Shown here piece by piece: positions 45,354-56,185 of a DNA stretch of 64,000 nt. Origin of the DNA: Candidatus Poribacteria bacterium (lineage in GTDB: Bacteria > Poribacteria > WGA-4E > GCA-2687025); assembly GCA_026004875.1 (NCBI GenBank), contig BPJZ01000002.1:1-64000 (forward strand), given 5' to 3'. Each line of letters starts with the position of its first letter. Position 1 is the stretch's first letter. Below the pieces are notes generated by a model that had not been told where the DNA came from, did no database searches, and saw only the letters and a program-made list of their open reading frames with translations. The position numbers and the translations under genes are program-made.

Positions 45354-45965
45354 ATGGCGACCGTTATTTACTTCACACAGCTTGATCCTACTTGGCACGA
45401 CTGGGTACAGATCGTCAACGTAGGCAATCAGCCGACTGAGGTCACCTGCATCGCTCGCAACGCCCAGGGGAAGGTCATCTGGTCGGTGAAGAACCGACTC
45501 CGGCCCTTTCAGGCGTGGACGCCGGCGGTGGATCAGCCTAAAGAGAGCGCTTCCCTGGAGGTCCGGAGCGATGGCCAGCCGATCGTCGGCGAACGACACT
45601 GCCACTCGGGAACCCAGGTGCTCGACTTTCCCGGCGCCTGCGAGGAGCGAAGGACGATCGGACGACGGCTGTTCTTCCCGGAGCTGGTCGCCGGGGCCAC
45701 CGACTGGTTTCGATTCCTCAACGTCAGCGACGTGGACGCCCACGTCTCCTTTGTCGTGCGTCGCGTCTCCGACGCCCGCGTCGTCGCCCAGCGGACTCAC
45801 GTCATCAAGCCCTGGCACTGGTGGGACGTCGGAGACCAACACATGGGCGCGGCGGTCCAAGGTACCGTCGAGGTGGTCAGCACCCAACCGATCCTCGGCG
45901 AACGGCACCTCCACTATAAGGGCGGCCAAACCGCCGTCGGGCAACTGGGACAGGTGATCGATTAG
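45354..45965 (+). CDS. Uncharacterised protein with two tandem copies of a beta-rich module
   Basis: A 203-residue protein that I cannot assign. It consists of two related halves of about 75 residues. The first starts DWVQIVNVGNQPTEVTCIAR and ends PIVGERHCHSG; the second starts DWFRFLNVSDVDAHVSFVVR and ends PILGERHLHYKG. Alternating hydrophobic residues suggest beta-sandwich modules. The shared GERHxHxxG ending, rich in histidine, may be structural or metal-binding. There is no signal peptide or membrane helix. It has its own good promoter and overlaps the FAH gene end by 4 bases convergently. Confidence 0.75.
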   Translation: MATVIYFTQLDPTWHDWVQIVNVGNQPTEVTCIARNAQGKVIWSVKNRLRPFQAWTPAVDQPKESASLEVRSDGQPIVGERHCHSGTQVLDFPGACEERRTIGRRLFFPELVAGATDWFRFLNVSDVDAHVSFVVRRVSDARVVAQRTHVIKPWHWWDVGDQHMGAAVQGTVEVVSTQPILGERHLHYKGGQTAVGQLGQVID

Positions 45966-46900
45966 CCCTCCCCCAGTCGGATCACCGGGTTGGAGAGTGT
46001 CCCCAGCTCCGGGCAACTGATCTTGACCACATCCCCCGGCTGTAGAGGGAGGTCGTTGGGAACGATAATCCCCGTTCCAGTCGAGACGACCGTGCCGATA
46101 GGGCAGTCGTTGTCCCGCGTCAGGTACTCGGCCAACTCCTCAAACCGCTTGTTAATCTGGCCGGTGTTGACGGAGCCCTCCCAGCGGAGCTCCCCGTTTC
46201 GGAAAATCTGGCAACTCAACTCCAGATTGTAGGGGTCCTCGATCTCCGCCGGAGTCGCCAGGACCGGTCCGATCGCACAGCAGCGGTTGTAGATCTTCGA
46301 TTGGGGGAGGTACAGCGGGTTCTCCCGCTCGATATCCCAAGCGGAGACGTCGTTGCAGAGCGTCCATCCGATGATCTGGGTCCCCCGCCCCAGGACAAAG
46401 GCTAGCTCCGGCTCGGTAGCCGTCAGGTGGGAGTCGCTCCGAATGCCGATCGCATCGTTGGGGCCAACGCAACGATGAGCGGTCGCCTTAAAGAAGATCT
46501 CTGGGCGATCGGCAAAGTAGACTCGCGAGTAGATGTCCGATCGGCTGTCCTCGTCTCGCATGTCCGAGCTGCGCTTATAAGTCACGCCGCAACCCCAGAC
46601 CTCCGGAGGGTCTAAGGGCAACAGCAGATGGGGCCGCTCCGGATCAGGAGGTTGATCGAGCATCTCGTAGGTCAACGCCTCCCGCTGCTCCCAGGGGGCG
46701 ATCGTCGGTCGAGAGGCGGCAGCCCGCTCCTGCATTTCCGCAACCAGGATGTTCAGGCTCACCTCCTCTTCGATGGAGGTCCGCAGGAGTGTCAGCACGT
46801 CCGGGGCCTCCTCGGTGGTCACGTCAATGATCGTATGCTCCCGCGTCAAGACACCGACCCGTTTTCCCTGACCGGGAATCCAGTACTGCAGCAGCTTCAC
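45962..46900 (-). CDS. Fumarylacetoacetate hydrolase family protein (first copy)
   Basis: A 312-residue FAH-fold enzyme. Metal ligands of the family are in TEPELAFVLGRG and the aspartate of NDVSAWDIERENPLYLPQSK; the end of the fold is SCPELGTLSNPVIRLG. The long form and the motif set resemble FAH-like sugar-acid dehydratases (2-keto-3-deoxy-arabinonate/xylonate type) rather than true fumarylacetoacetases; this is inference. Last gene in the FAH-Gfo/Idh-FAH operon. Confidence 0.85.
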   Translation of the reverse strand: MKLLQYWIPGQGKRVGVLTREHTIIDVTTEEAPDVLTLLRTSIEEEVSLNILVAEMQERAAASRPTIAPWEQREALTYEMLDQPPDPERPHLLLPLDPPEVWGCGVTYKRSSDMRDEDSRSDIYSRVYFADRPEIFFKATAHRCVGPNDAIGIRSDSHLTATEPELAFVLGRGTQIIGWTLCNDVSAWDIERENPLYLPQSKIYNRCCAIGPVLATPAEIEDPYNLELSCQIFRNGELRWEGSVNTGQINKRFEELAEYLTRDNDCPIGTVVSTGTGIIVPNDLPLQPGDVVKISCPELGTLSNPVIRLGEG

Positions 46901-46988
46901 CGTCTCCCTTTCCCTCTTCCGATCGGTTCGATGGTGGTTGTTTCTCCCTTGATCCGCTCGATGGGTCCTGCCTTGCGCGCCGAGCGCT

Positions 46989-47951
46989 CTAAGCTCGCCC
47001 CGCAGCGTGGGAGATCGCCTCTACCAGCCGCATCGTCCGCACCGCATCCCCCAAGTGGGAGCTGGGAAGACGATCCTCCAGCAGACAGTCCACAAAGTGA
47101 CGGCTCTCGTCGTAAAACCCGTAGTAGCGATGGGTCGCTTCGCTCCCGGCGGCCTCGTAAGTCGTGCGAACGATCGGCTCCGGACTCCCCTCCCGATAAA
47201 GGCGCGCCTCGCTGTTTCCGTCCACAAAGGCGGAGACCCCGTCCGCGTGAATCTCCCAGGTGTGCACCCGCGCGCCAACCGACCAGTTGGTCAGCAAGAC
47301 GCCCGTTGCTCCGCTCTCAAACTCCAAAAGTGCGTTGAACGCGTTCGGGAAGCTGGTCCCGTAGCGCTTGACCAGCGACTGCACCCGCACCACTTCGCCC
47401 CCTAGCCAGCGCAGCGAGTCCACCGCATGGATCGCGTCGCAAGTGAGAATGTCCACGGCGCCGGCGTAGTACCGCCCGGCCCGATGGCACTTGTAAAAGG
47501 TGGCCACCGCCTGGAGCAGCGGGCCGCTTCTCAACACCTGATCCTTTGCCCATTTAAGCAAGGGAATGTGACGCCGGTTGAAACCGACCATCGTCTTGAC
47601 CCGCTGGGCCTCCGCCAGCTCGGCCAGCGACTCGGTCTGATAGGCGGTCACGCCCGGCGGCTTCTCGATGAACAGGTGGCATCCCGCCCGCAAGCAGAAG
47701 ACCGCCACGTCAAAAAGATGGTGCGGCGGCATAATCGCATAGACGGCGTCCGGCTGAACGGCCTCAATCATGCGACGGTAGTCACGATACCGGCCCGGGA
47801 TGTGATACCGATCTGCGGCGGCCTCCAGCCGCTCCGGGTCCAGTTCGGCGACGGCGACCAGCTCCACCTCCGGAATCTCGGCCAAAGAGGGATAGTGCAC
47901 CGCCATCGCCAGCGAACCGGCACCGATCATCGCCACCCGTACGGTTCCCAT
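46989..47951 (-). CDS. Gfo/Idh/MocA-family oxidoreductase
   Basis: NAD(P)-dependent sugar or inositol dehydrogenase family, 320 residues. N-terminal Rossmann fold VAMIGAGSLAMAVHYPSL, then the family's IEKPPGVTAYQT segment containing the catalytic lysine in the EKP motif, and a C-terminal beta-sheet domain that closes over the substrate. The substrate is unknown. It lies 3 bases after the second FAH gene, so both belong to one transcript and probably one sugar-acid pathway. Confidence 0.9.
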   Translation of the reverse strand: MGTVRVAMIGAGSLAMAVHYPSLAEIPEVELVAVAELDPERLEAAADRYHIPGRYRDYRRMIEAVQPDAVYAIMPPHHLFDVAVFCLRAGCHLFIEKPPGVTAYQTESLAELAEAQRVKTMVGFNRRHIPLLKWAKDQVLRSGPLLQAVATFYKCHRAGRYYAGAVDILTCDAIHAVDSLRWLGGEVVRVQSLVKRYGTSFPNAFNALLEFESGATGVLLTNWSVGARVHTWEIHADGVSAFVDGNSEARLYREGSPEPIVRTTYEAAGSEATHRYYGFYDESRHFVDCLLEDRLPSSHLGDAVRTMRLVEAISHAAGRA

Positions 47952-47954
47952 CGG

Positions 47955-48905
47955 CTAGCCCTCCTGGGACGACGCCTCCACCGGAGGAGCGGTGAACTGA
48001 GATTGAGGCGTCCATCCGGTGTACTCGTCGGCCACGACCGGGTTGCGTAGCGTGCCGATCCCTTCGATGATCACCTCCACCACGTCGCCCGGCTTCAGGT
48101 GGACCGGCGGCTCCGAAAAGTGGCCCACGCCCCCCGGCGTGCCGGTGAGCAGGACCGTCCCGGGATACAGCGTGGTGTTGTGCGAAAGATAAGCGATCAG
48201 ATAAGCCACGTCGAAGATCAGATGGCGCGTGTTGGAGGACTGGCGCGTCTCACCGTTGAGCCGGCACTGAATGTTCAGCTTGCCAGGATCAATCTCAGTA
48301 ACGGCGTACGGCCCTAGCGGACAGAAGGTGTCAAACGATTTGCCCCGCACCCATTGGCCGCTTGGGCCCTGAAGCTGGGCATCCCGAGCGCTCACGTCGT
48401 GTCCACAGGTATAAAAGGCAACAGCCTCCAGGGCCTCTGCCGGCGTGGCGTTTCGTACCTGGCGGCCCAAGACAGCAGCAAGCTCCGCTTCGTAGTCCAC
48501 CTGGTAAGGGGCCATGTGGGGCAGGACGATCGGGTCCTCCGGCCCGATAACGCTGTTGGGGAACTTAACGAAAACGGTCGGCTCCATCGGCTGGGGAACC
48601 AGCGGCTTCCCCTCTTCCCGATTCTTTGCGTTGATCTCGTCCAGATGATCCTGATAGTTCATCCCAATGGCCAGGATCAACGGCGGACGCCCGACCGGCG
48701 GGAGGATGTTCGCCCTCTCTGTGTAGAAGCTCGGGCCGCGGCCGCCCTCCTGGAAGGCCTCCAACAGCTGACCGTAGTAGCTTGGATCGTGCTCCGGCGG
48801 TAGCGGACGCAACAGCGTCCCGCTCACCCCCTCCGCGGACTCCGACTCGACAACACCCCACACCGGTACGCCGTTCTCATCTAAAAATCGAACGTATCGG
48901 GCCAT
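47955..48905 (-). CDS. Fumarylacetoacetate hydrolase family protein (second copy)
   Basis: A 316-residue FAH-superfamily hydrolase, decarboxylase or dehydratase. The core motifs are ILAIGMNYQDHLDE, FVKFPNSVIGPEDPI, metal ligands in VDYEAELAAVLGR and GHDVSARDAQ, the substrate strand RGKSFDTFCPLGPY and the closing TGTPGGVG. These are nearer to classic FAH/acylpyruvate-type hydrolases than the copy at 45962. The start at 48905 is the first conserved methionine; upstream codons have no similarity. First gene behind a near-consensus promoter. Confidence 0.9.
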   Translation of the reverse strand: MARYVRFLDENGVPVWGVVESESAEGVSGTLLRPLPPEHDPSYYGQLLEAFQEGGRGPSFYTERANILPPVGRPPLILAIGMNYQDHLDEINAKNREEGKPLVPQPMEPTVFVKFPNSVIGPEDPIVLPHMAPYQVDYEAELAAVLGRQVRNATPAEALEAVAFYTCGHDVSARDAQLQGPSGQWVRGKSFDTFCPLGPYAVTEIDPGKLNIQCRLNGETRQSSNTRHLIFDVAYLIAYLSHNTTLYPGTVLLTGTPGGVGHFSEPPVHLKPGDVVEVIIEGIGTLRNPVVADEYTGWTPQSQFTAPPVEASSQEG

Positions 48906-48966
48906 CGGCCTGAAGATCCTTTCGTTGCTATTGTTCAGCCGTCCAGCAACCGCCAACTGCGCGGCG

Positions 48967-48995
48967 AGTATAAACAGCCCCGGTCGAGGTGTCAA
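48967..48995 (-). promoter_or_regulatory. Near-consensus promoter of the FAH-Gfo/Idh-FAH operon
   Basis: On the minus strand TTGACA (48995-48990) and TATACT (48972-48967) are exactly 17 bases apart, 62 bases upstream of the first gene. Confidence 0.8.
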
Positions 48996-49093
48996 CGCGC
49001 CAGGTCGCCCAGCCCCACTCCTCCCGCTAGCCGGTCTCCGGCGCTTGATCGGGCGCCCTCTCCATGCTAGAAACAGCACCAGAGGGATTGCCG

Positions 49094-51072
49094 ATGCGTC
49101 GAATCGTCTTGGGGATCGTCCTTTTTGCCGTTCTAGAGCTACCCGGTCTCGCGCAGCAGGAGCAGCCGCCCGCCCGGGAGATTTCGCCGATCGTCGTGAC
49201 GCCCAGCGCCTACCTCTTCTCCGCCGAAGGGCCGTCCGCCCGCCGGGTGGACCTGCGCGACGCCATGCTGCTGCCCCTGATCGACAACGACCTGCTCCGC
49301 ACCGCTCACCTGTACCCGGGAGTCGTGGCCAACGATTTCAGCGCCCGCTTTCAACTGCGCGGGGGAGAAAAGGACGAAGTGCTCCTTCGCCTGGACGGCG
49401 TGCCGCTCTACCAGCCGTTTCATCTGCCCGACTTTGACGGCGCGATCTCCGCCATCGACCCGATGCTGGTCGGGCGGGCGGAGCTGCATATGGGAGGGTT
49501 CCCCCCGCGTCTGGGAGACCGAATGAGTGGCGTCTTCGACCTGGAGAGCCGCCGCCCTGCAGAGCAACGCCGAACCCTCCTCAGCCTGGACCTGTTGAAG
49601 CTTCAACTCCTCCAAGAAGGCCCGTTGGCAGGAGGGGGTTATCTCTTCTCCGTCCGCAGAGGGTACATCGATTGGATTTTAGAGCTGATCGACCAGATTC
49701 AGCCACTAGACGAGAAGTTCCGCCCCCGTTACCTGGACCTGTTCGGGAAGTATGCCCTTCAAGGGCCAGGAGGAGGCCGCCTGGAGTGGGGAGCGCTCTA
49801 CAGCCGCGACACCAACCTGATGGACCGTCCCGGCGGCCTGGAGGACCTGAACTCCACCTACGACAGCGGGGTTGGGTGGATTCGGTGGGAACTCCCCCTC
49901 GGAGCCGAGCATCTGTTGATCCTTCGCCCCTACGGCGGACAGGCCTCTCGAGACCGGCTCGAAGGTACTCTTGAAGAACCGGTCGAGCGGGACAAACGCA
50001 AGATCGCATACTTTGGCCTGATCGGAGAGCTCCTGCTCGTCCCTCACCCAGCACATCGCGTTTCCCTAGGGTTAGAGAGCCTCTGGAGCCGAGGGGAGTA
50101 CCGCTACTTGGAGCAGCTGACCCCCTTTCCGGAGCTAATCCCCGACCCGCCGACCATTGACGTAGATGCGAAGCTTTCTGGTTGGCAATGGTCGGGGTTT
50201 CTCGAAGACGAGTGGCAGGTTGGTCGCTCCGTTGCGGTTCTGGGAGGAGTGCGCTGGCTCCGGCAGGTCGGAGAGAGTCGGGTCTGGTGGAGCCCGCGGC
50301 TGGGGCTGGCGATCCGCCCCGTTCCGATGCTGACCCTTCGCGTTGCTGGGGGCCGTTATCTGCAGCCGATCGGACCGATGGAACTCCCCGTTGAGTCGGG
50401 TGTGACGACGGCACGCCCGCCGGAGCGGGCCGACCACCTGGTCGTTGGCCTGGAATGGAGCCCGGACGACCGGCTCGTCGTTCGCCTGGAAGGCTACCGG
50501 AAACGCTATCGAAACTTAACGGGCCGCTCCCGCGACGTGGGACGCCAGACCCAGTTTGCGCGGTTCCCGACCCAAGGAGAGGCCTGGGGGGCGGAGCTTT
50601 TCGTTCAACAGCGGCTCTCCGATCGGCTCTCCTGGACCGGCGGATACGCCTATTCTAAAGTGGAGGTGACCGAGGCAGGGCAGACCTATCCCCGCGACTT
50701 CGATCAACGCCACACCATTCTGTTCAGCCTGATCGCCCGGCTCTCCGAGCGGACCTCTCTGACGATCAGCTGGCGGGGCCACTCGGGCAATCCGGTGACG
50801 CCGGTTCGCTTCGAAGCCCAGGAGGACGGCTCACTGAAGCCGGTCCTTGGGCCGCCCAACTCGGAACGGCTTCCGCCGTTCCACAGTCTGGACCTCCGCC
50901 TGAGCCGTACCTATCGCCCTCGCTGGGGGAGCCTGACCGCTTACTTCCAGGTGGTCAACCTGTACAATCGGAAGAACGTGCATGAGTACTCTTACGACCC
51001 GGAGCAGGGGTACGCCCGCGTCGAGGAGCCGTTGCTTCCGATTACCCCAACGTTTGGGTTGACGGGGAGCTT

Positions 51073-51076
<4 letters not shown>
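49094..51076 (+). CDS. TonB-dependent outer-membrane receptor
   Basis: A 660-residue receptor. The start at 49094 gives a signal peptide (VLGIVLFAVLELPGLAQ). The plug domain (about residues 30-165) has ARFQLRGGEKDEVLLRLDGV and FPPRLGDRMSGVFDLESR. The rest is a 22-strand-type barrel with alternating residues, ending in TAYFQVVNLYNRKNVHEY and a terminal phenylalanine. At 660 residues it is compact but within range. There is no carboxypeptidase-like N-terminal domain, so it is not a typical SusC. The ligand is unknown; divergence from the FAH/Gfo operon gives a weak hint at sugar-derived compounds. Confidence 0.88.
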
Positions 51077-52443
<1,367 letters not shown>

Positions 52444-52487
52444 CAGCGATCGAGGCGTTCGGCTCACCGCTTGCGTCACCTCCCGGA

Positions 52488-53856
52488 TCAGTTCCGCAGC
52501 GCGTGAATCGGCGCAGGGATTCTCCCGCCAAACCGGACGAAGGCCTCCCCTCCTCCGCGGACGGGAAGGATCGGCGCCTCGCCAAAGAGCCCCCCAAAGA
52601 CGGCCCGGTCGCCTGGACCCTTGCCGGGAACGGGGATCAGCCGGCAGGCGGTCGTCTTGTGATTCATCACCCCGATCGCGCACTCGTCGGCGATCAGTCC
52701 AGCAAGCGTCTCCGCCGGCGTCTCCCCCGGGACGGCGATCATGTCCAATCCTACCGAGCAAACGCTCGTCATCGCCTCCAGCTTCTCCAGCGAGAGGGCA
52801 CCGGACTCCGCCGCTTTGGCCAGGACGGCGTCCTCGCTGACCGGGATGAACGCCCCGGAGAGTCCACCGACCGACGAGGAGGCGAAGGCTCCCCCCTTCT
52901 TAACCGCATCGGTGAGGAGGGCCAAGGCCGCCGTCGTGCCCGCCGCACCGACCTGTTCGACCCCCCATCATTTGGAGGATTTCGCCGACCGAATCGCCCA
53001 CCCGCGGGGTAGGGGCCAGCGACAGGTCCACGATCCCAAAGGGCACGCCTAAACGTCCGGCCAGTTCGTTCCCGATCAGCTCGCCGATCCGCGTGACGCG
53101 GTAGGCAGTACACTTGATCTCCTCGGCGATATCGCCCAGGGTAGGATGGACCTCGGTGCTCCTGAGCCGTTCAACGGCCCGTTTGACCACCCCCGGTCCG
53201 CTGACGCCGATGTTGATGACGCACTCCGGCTCCCCGATGCCGTGGGTAGCCCCGGCCATAAAGGGATTGTCGTCAGGCATGTTGGCGAAGACGACAAATT
53301 TGGCGCAGCCAAACCCGTCCCGATCGGCGGTGCGCTCGGCGAGCGCCTTTAGCGAGCGGCTGACGGCCAGGATGGCGTCCATGTTGATTCCCGCGCGGGA
53401 GGAGGCCACGTTGACCGCCCCGCAGACCCGCTCGGTGCTCCCCAGCGCCTCCGGCAGCGCCGCGATCAGCTCCTGATCAGCGTCGGTGGTTCCCTTTTCG
53501 ACAGAGGCCGAAAAGCCACCAACAAAGTCCACCCCGATCTCCCGCGCGACGGCGTCTAGTGCCTTGGCCACCCGAATCATCCCCGGCGCGCCGTGCCCTG
53601 CCGCCCAGAGCGAAACGGGAGAAACGGCAACGCGGTAGTTCACAATCGGAATCCCGTACCGTTCAGAGGTTCGACGGCCCAGCTCCACCAACCGCCCGGC
53701 CAGATCGCGGATCTTCTGCTGTGCCTTCTTGCAAACGACGTCAATGTTCGGTCCGGCGCAGTCCAGCAAGCTGATCCCCAGCGTGACCGTCCGAACGTCG
53801 CAGTTCTCATCCTGGAACATCCGGAGCGTCATCAGAATGTCTTCAGTCTGGAGCAT
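52488..53856 (-). CDS. UPF0210/DUF711 family protein (COG2848), one frameshift
   Basis: About 455 residues when one base is skipped in a run of six C on the plus strand (52961-52966), which is the normal family length. Upstream of the break: [20 protein letters not shown] and [18 protein letters not shown]; downstream: [19 protein letters not shown] and [20 protein letters not shown]. The biochemical function is unknown; the fold resembles pyruvate formate-lyase-like enzymes. It lies 3 bases after the double-ACT gene, a pairing I know from many genomes. The single break in a C-run is most likely a base-calling error. Confidence 0.85.
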
Positions 53857-53859
53857 CGC

Positions 53860-54474
53860 TCAGTCTCCCCGCGACGGGCGGCGGACCAGCCGCCGGATAG
53901 CGCCGACCTCACTGGTCGCGTGAAAGATGTCCTGATGCAGCAGGTAGGCGTTGATTCCCAGCTCGCTGCAGATCGCCTCCAGGTCTAACCGGAGATGATC
54001 CGCCGTCCAGGGGTCCTCTGGGCGGATCTGAAGGACCATCGTAAAGCGGTCTCCAACCGCTTGGGCGTAAAAATCCTCAATGTTGATCCCCTGAGAGGCC
54101 AAGTAGGTGGAGACCTGGGCGATGATGCCGGGCCGATCCTTTCCCTGAACGGTCAGAATATAAGCCCCCTGATCCGTCTCTTTGGGGACAAAGAGGGGCA
54201 CCGGGTCGTACCGCCGGACGTAGGCGGAAAGCTCCATCTCCGGCTCGGCGGCTTCGATCCGTTTTTTGATCTCCTCCGGCTCCCAGCCGGGCGGCAGCGA
54301 AGCGGAAAGGATGATCGTGAAGTAACCCCGCATCACCGTCTGGCTGAGCTCGGTCACGTTGCCGCCCATCTCAAAGAGGGTCCGGGTGATGGCCGCAATG
54401 ATGCCGGGCCGATCCTTGGCCATCACCGTAATGATGTACTCTTCGGAGGGAACCTCCGGCGCGTTTGTCCCCAT
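53860..54474 (-). CDS. Double ACT-domain protein (GcvR-like)
   Basis: A 204-residue protein made of two ACT domains (about residues 12-85 and 100-185). Each opens with a KDRPGIIA motif (VMAKDRPGIIAAITRTLF and VQGKDRPGIIAQVSTYL). ACT domains bind amino acids and regulate enzymes or transcription; no catalytic or DNA-binding domain is attached. It is the upstream partner of the UPF0210 gene, so an amino-acid-responsive control of that protein is a plausible inference. Confidence 0.87.
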   Translation of the reverse strand: MGTNAPEVPSEEYIITVMAKDRPGIIAAITRTLFEMGGNVTELSQTVMRGYFTIILSASLPPGWEPEEIKKRIEAAEPEMELSAYVRRYDPVPLFVPKETDQGAYILTVQGKDRPGIIAQVSTYLASQGINIEDFYAQAVGDRFTMVLQIRPEDPWTADHLRLDLEAICSELGINAYLLHQDIFHATSEVGAIRRLVRRPSRGD

Positions 54475-54664
54475 CGCCCTGGTCCTTCGCCCAACACTGT
54501 GAACTTCGCCTCATTGAAAATGGTAGCCGAACTTTATCAACCCCGAACGCCAAGGACAAGCCGCCCTCCAAAGCTCCAAGGACAACTCCCAAAGGATTGC
54601 GCCCTAGAAACAGGTGTGGCAGAAGTAGGGGAGCCTTGGTCATCGCTGCGGAAGGGGTCCGTCC

Positions 54665-55882
54665 ATGAGGCCGCAACATTCAATGCCCGTTCGACTGGCT
54701 GCGCTGGTTACCGCCTGTCCGTCCCAGAGCTTCACCCAGGGGGTGTTGGACCGGCTCCTTGAAGGGTATTTCTTCGGAGGACAGTATCGCAATCCTCGCT
54801 GTCGAATCGTCTCGTTCTACCTCGCGCAGCCCTCGCCGGGCGACCTGGTTCAGGAACGTTCCGAGGAGTTGGGAGTCCCGATCCATCACACGGTTCCTGC
54901 GGCGTTGATGGCCGGAGCCAACGCCTTGAACGTGGATGGAGTGCTTCTCCTAGCCGCCGACGGCCAGTATCCCCAAAATGAGTACGGACAACGGCTGCTG
55001 CCTCGCCACGACCTGTTTCGGCAGGTTTGCCGGGTCTTTCATCAGAGCCGCCGGAGCGCGCCGGTCTTTCTGACCGGACCTCTCGCCGTCGAGTGGGAGA
55101 AGATCGCGTGGATGGAGAACGAGGTCCAGAAGGCCGGATTCCCACTTTTTTGCGGCTCTTACCTTCCGTTGACCTGGCGGCTTCCGCCGGTACATCTTCC
55201 TGAGAACGCGCCGATCCTGGAGGCGCTCGTCGTCGCCTTTGAGCCGAGCGAGGAGCAGGAGTACCACGCTCTGGAAGCCCTTCAAGCGATCCTGGAACGG
55301 AGGGAAGGGGGCGAATCGGGAGTGGTCGAGATCCACCACTGGGCTGAGGAAGCCTTTTGGCAGGCTGGAGCGGAGGGGGAATGGTCCTGGGAGCTGTTGA
55401 CGGCGGCGCTCTCCCGCTCAGACACGCCCCAGGGGAACGCCGTTTTGGACGGGCGTCCTGAGGACCTGGTCGCCACGGGAGCCGTTCGGCAGCTGGCCCA
55501 GCACCCCTATGCCTATGGCCTGCGGTACGCCGACGGCGTGCGGGGGACGGTGGTCGTTCTACCGGGGGTGGTGCGCGATTATCTCTTTGCGGCGCAGGTG
55601 GGCGAAGAGGTGATCTCCGCACAGTTTCTGCTGCCCCCACCGCCGAACACAGCCCACCTGTCTGCGCTGGTTGAAGCAATCGAGCGGTTTTTCATCGAAG
55701 GCCGCTCTCCAGTCCCCCCAGCGCGGGCCGCCCTGGTCGCCGGAGCGTTAGAAGCCTGTCGAAAACTCCACGCCACCGGCGGGACCACCGTCCAGACGCC
55801 CGAATTGGCCAAGATCGCCTATCGGCCTACCGCGGAGGACCGCTTCGCCGACAGCGAAGCGCTCAACCCACCAGCACCGTAG
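54665..55882 (+). CDS. Conserved protein of unknown function, 405 aa
   Basis: I cannot name this family. The N-terminal 170 residues alternate strands and helices (VRLAALVTACPSQSFTQGVL, NVDGVLLLAADGQYPQNEYG, APVFLTGPLAVEWEKI), as in a Rossmann-like fold, but lack a clear nucleotide-binding GxGxxG. The C-terminal half (VRGTVVVLPGVVRDYLFAAQ) resembles the closing domain of Gfo/Idh-type proteins. There is no signal peptide. It has clean codon structure and stands alone between the ACT gene and the complex I operon. The ATG at 54665 is chosen by frame; no strong ribosome site is visible, and the next methionine is six codons later. Confidence 0.7.
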   Translation: MRPQHSMPVRLAALVTACPSQSFTQGVLDRLLEGYFFGGQYRNPRCRIVSFYLAQPSPGDLVQERSEELGVPIHHTVPAALMAGANALNVDGVLLLAADGQYPQNEYGQRLLPRHDLFRQVCRVFHQSRRSAPVFLTGPLAVEWEKIAWMENEVQKAGFPLFCGSYLPLTWRLPPVHLPENAPILEALVVAFEPSEEQEYHALEALQAILERREGGESGVVEIHHWAEEAFWQAGAEGEWSWELLTAALSRSDTPQGNAVLDGRPEDLVATGAVRQLAQHPYAYGLRYADGVRGTVVVLPGVVRDYLFAAQVGEEVISAQFLLPPPPNTAHLSALVEAIERFFIEGRSPVPPARAALVAGALEACRKLHATGGTTVQTPELAKIAYRPTAEDRFADSEALNPPAP

Positions 55883-56042
55883 AGAGGACCAGAGAACGGA
55901 ACGGGTAGCCTGGACGGCTCCTCTTTGGCTGGTGAGTGGCATTTTTTTGAGAACAAGGGCTAATAAGGAGAGGGACCCGACAAGTTTGCCGGTCGACCCG
56001 GTCCGTGCAGGGGAGTGGCGGCGTCTTGCCGAAAACATTCCC

Positions 56043-56072
56043 TTGACGTGCCGAAAAGCTCTATGAAAGAAT
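56043..56072 (+). promoter_or_regulatory. Promoter of the nuo operon
   Basis: TTGACG (56043-56048) with AAGAAT (56067-56072) at an 18-base spacer, 113 bases before nuoA. The -10 is moderate. The preceding bases 55883-56042 show no gene or structure I can name. Confidence 0.45.
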
Positions 56073-56086
56073 TGCCCGAGGTGATC

Positions 56087-56157
56087 CCCGGCGGAAGGCA
56101 AGAGGGAGCCGGAGAACGAAGCGCTCCGGTCTTGCAGGCAGGCTCCTAGCCGCCGGG
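56087..56157 (+). promoter_or_regulatory. Structured leader of the nuo operon
   Basis: Three nested perfect stems: CCCGGCGG/CCGCCGGG (56087-56094 with 56150-56157), GCAAGA/TCTTGC (56098-56103 with 56130-56135) and CCGGAG/CTCCGG (56109-56114 with 56124-56129). An alternative pairing of 56103-56110 with 56141-56147 would disrupt the inner stems. It ends 28 bases before the nuoA ATG and its GGGAGG site. It matches no riboswitch consensus that I could recall. Confidence 0.5.
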
Positions 56158-56185
56158 ACGGACGGAGGAAAGGTACGGCGGGAGG

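Noticed and set aside
52444-52761. N-terminal extension of nicotinate phosphoribosyltransferase
   Set aside because: It overlaps the UPF0210 coding region in another frame and has no family similarity, apart from a possible eight-codon GTG extension.
56087-56157. nuo leader as a cobalamin or FMN riboswitch or SRP RNA
   Set aside because: Short resemblances exist, but the required conserved cores of these RNAs are absent.
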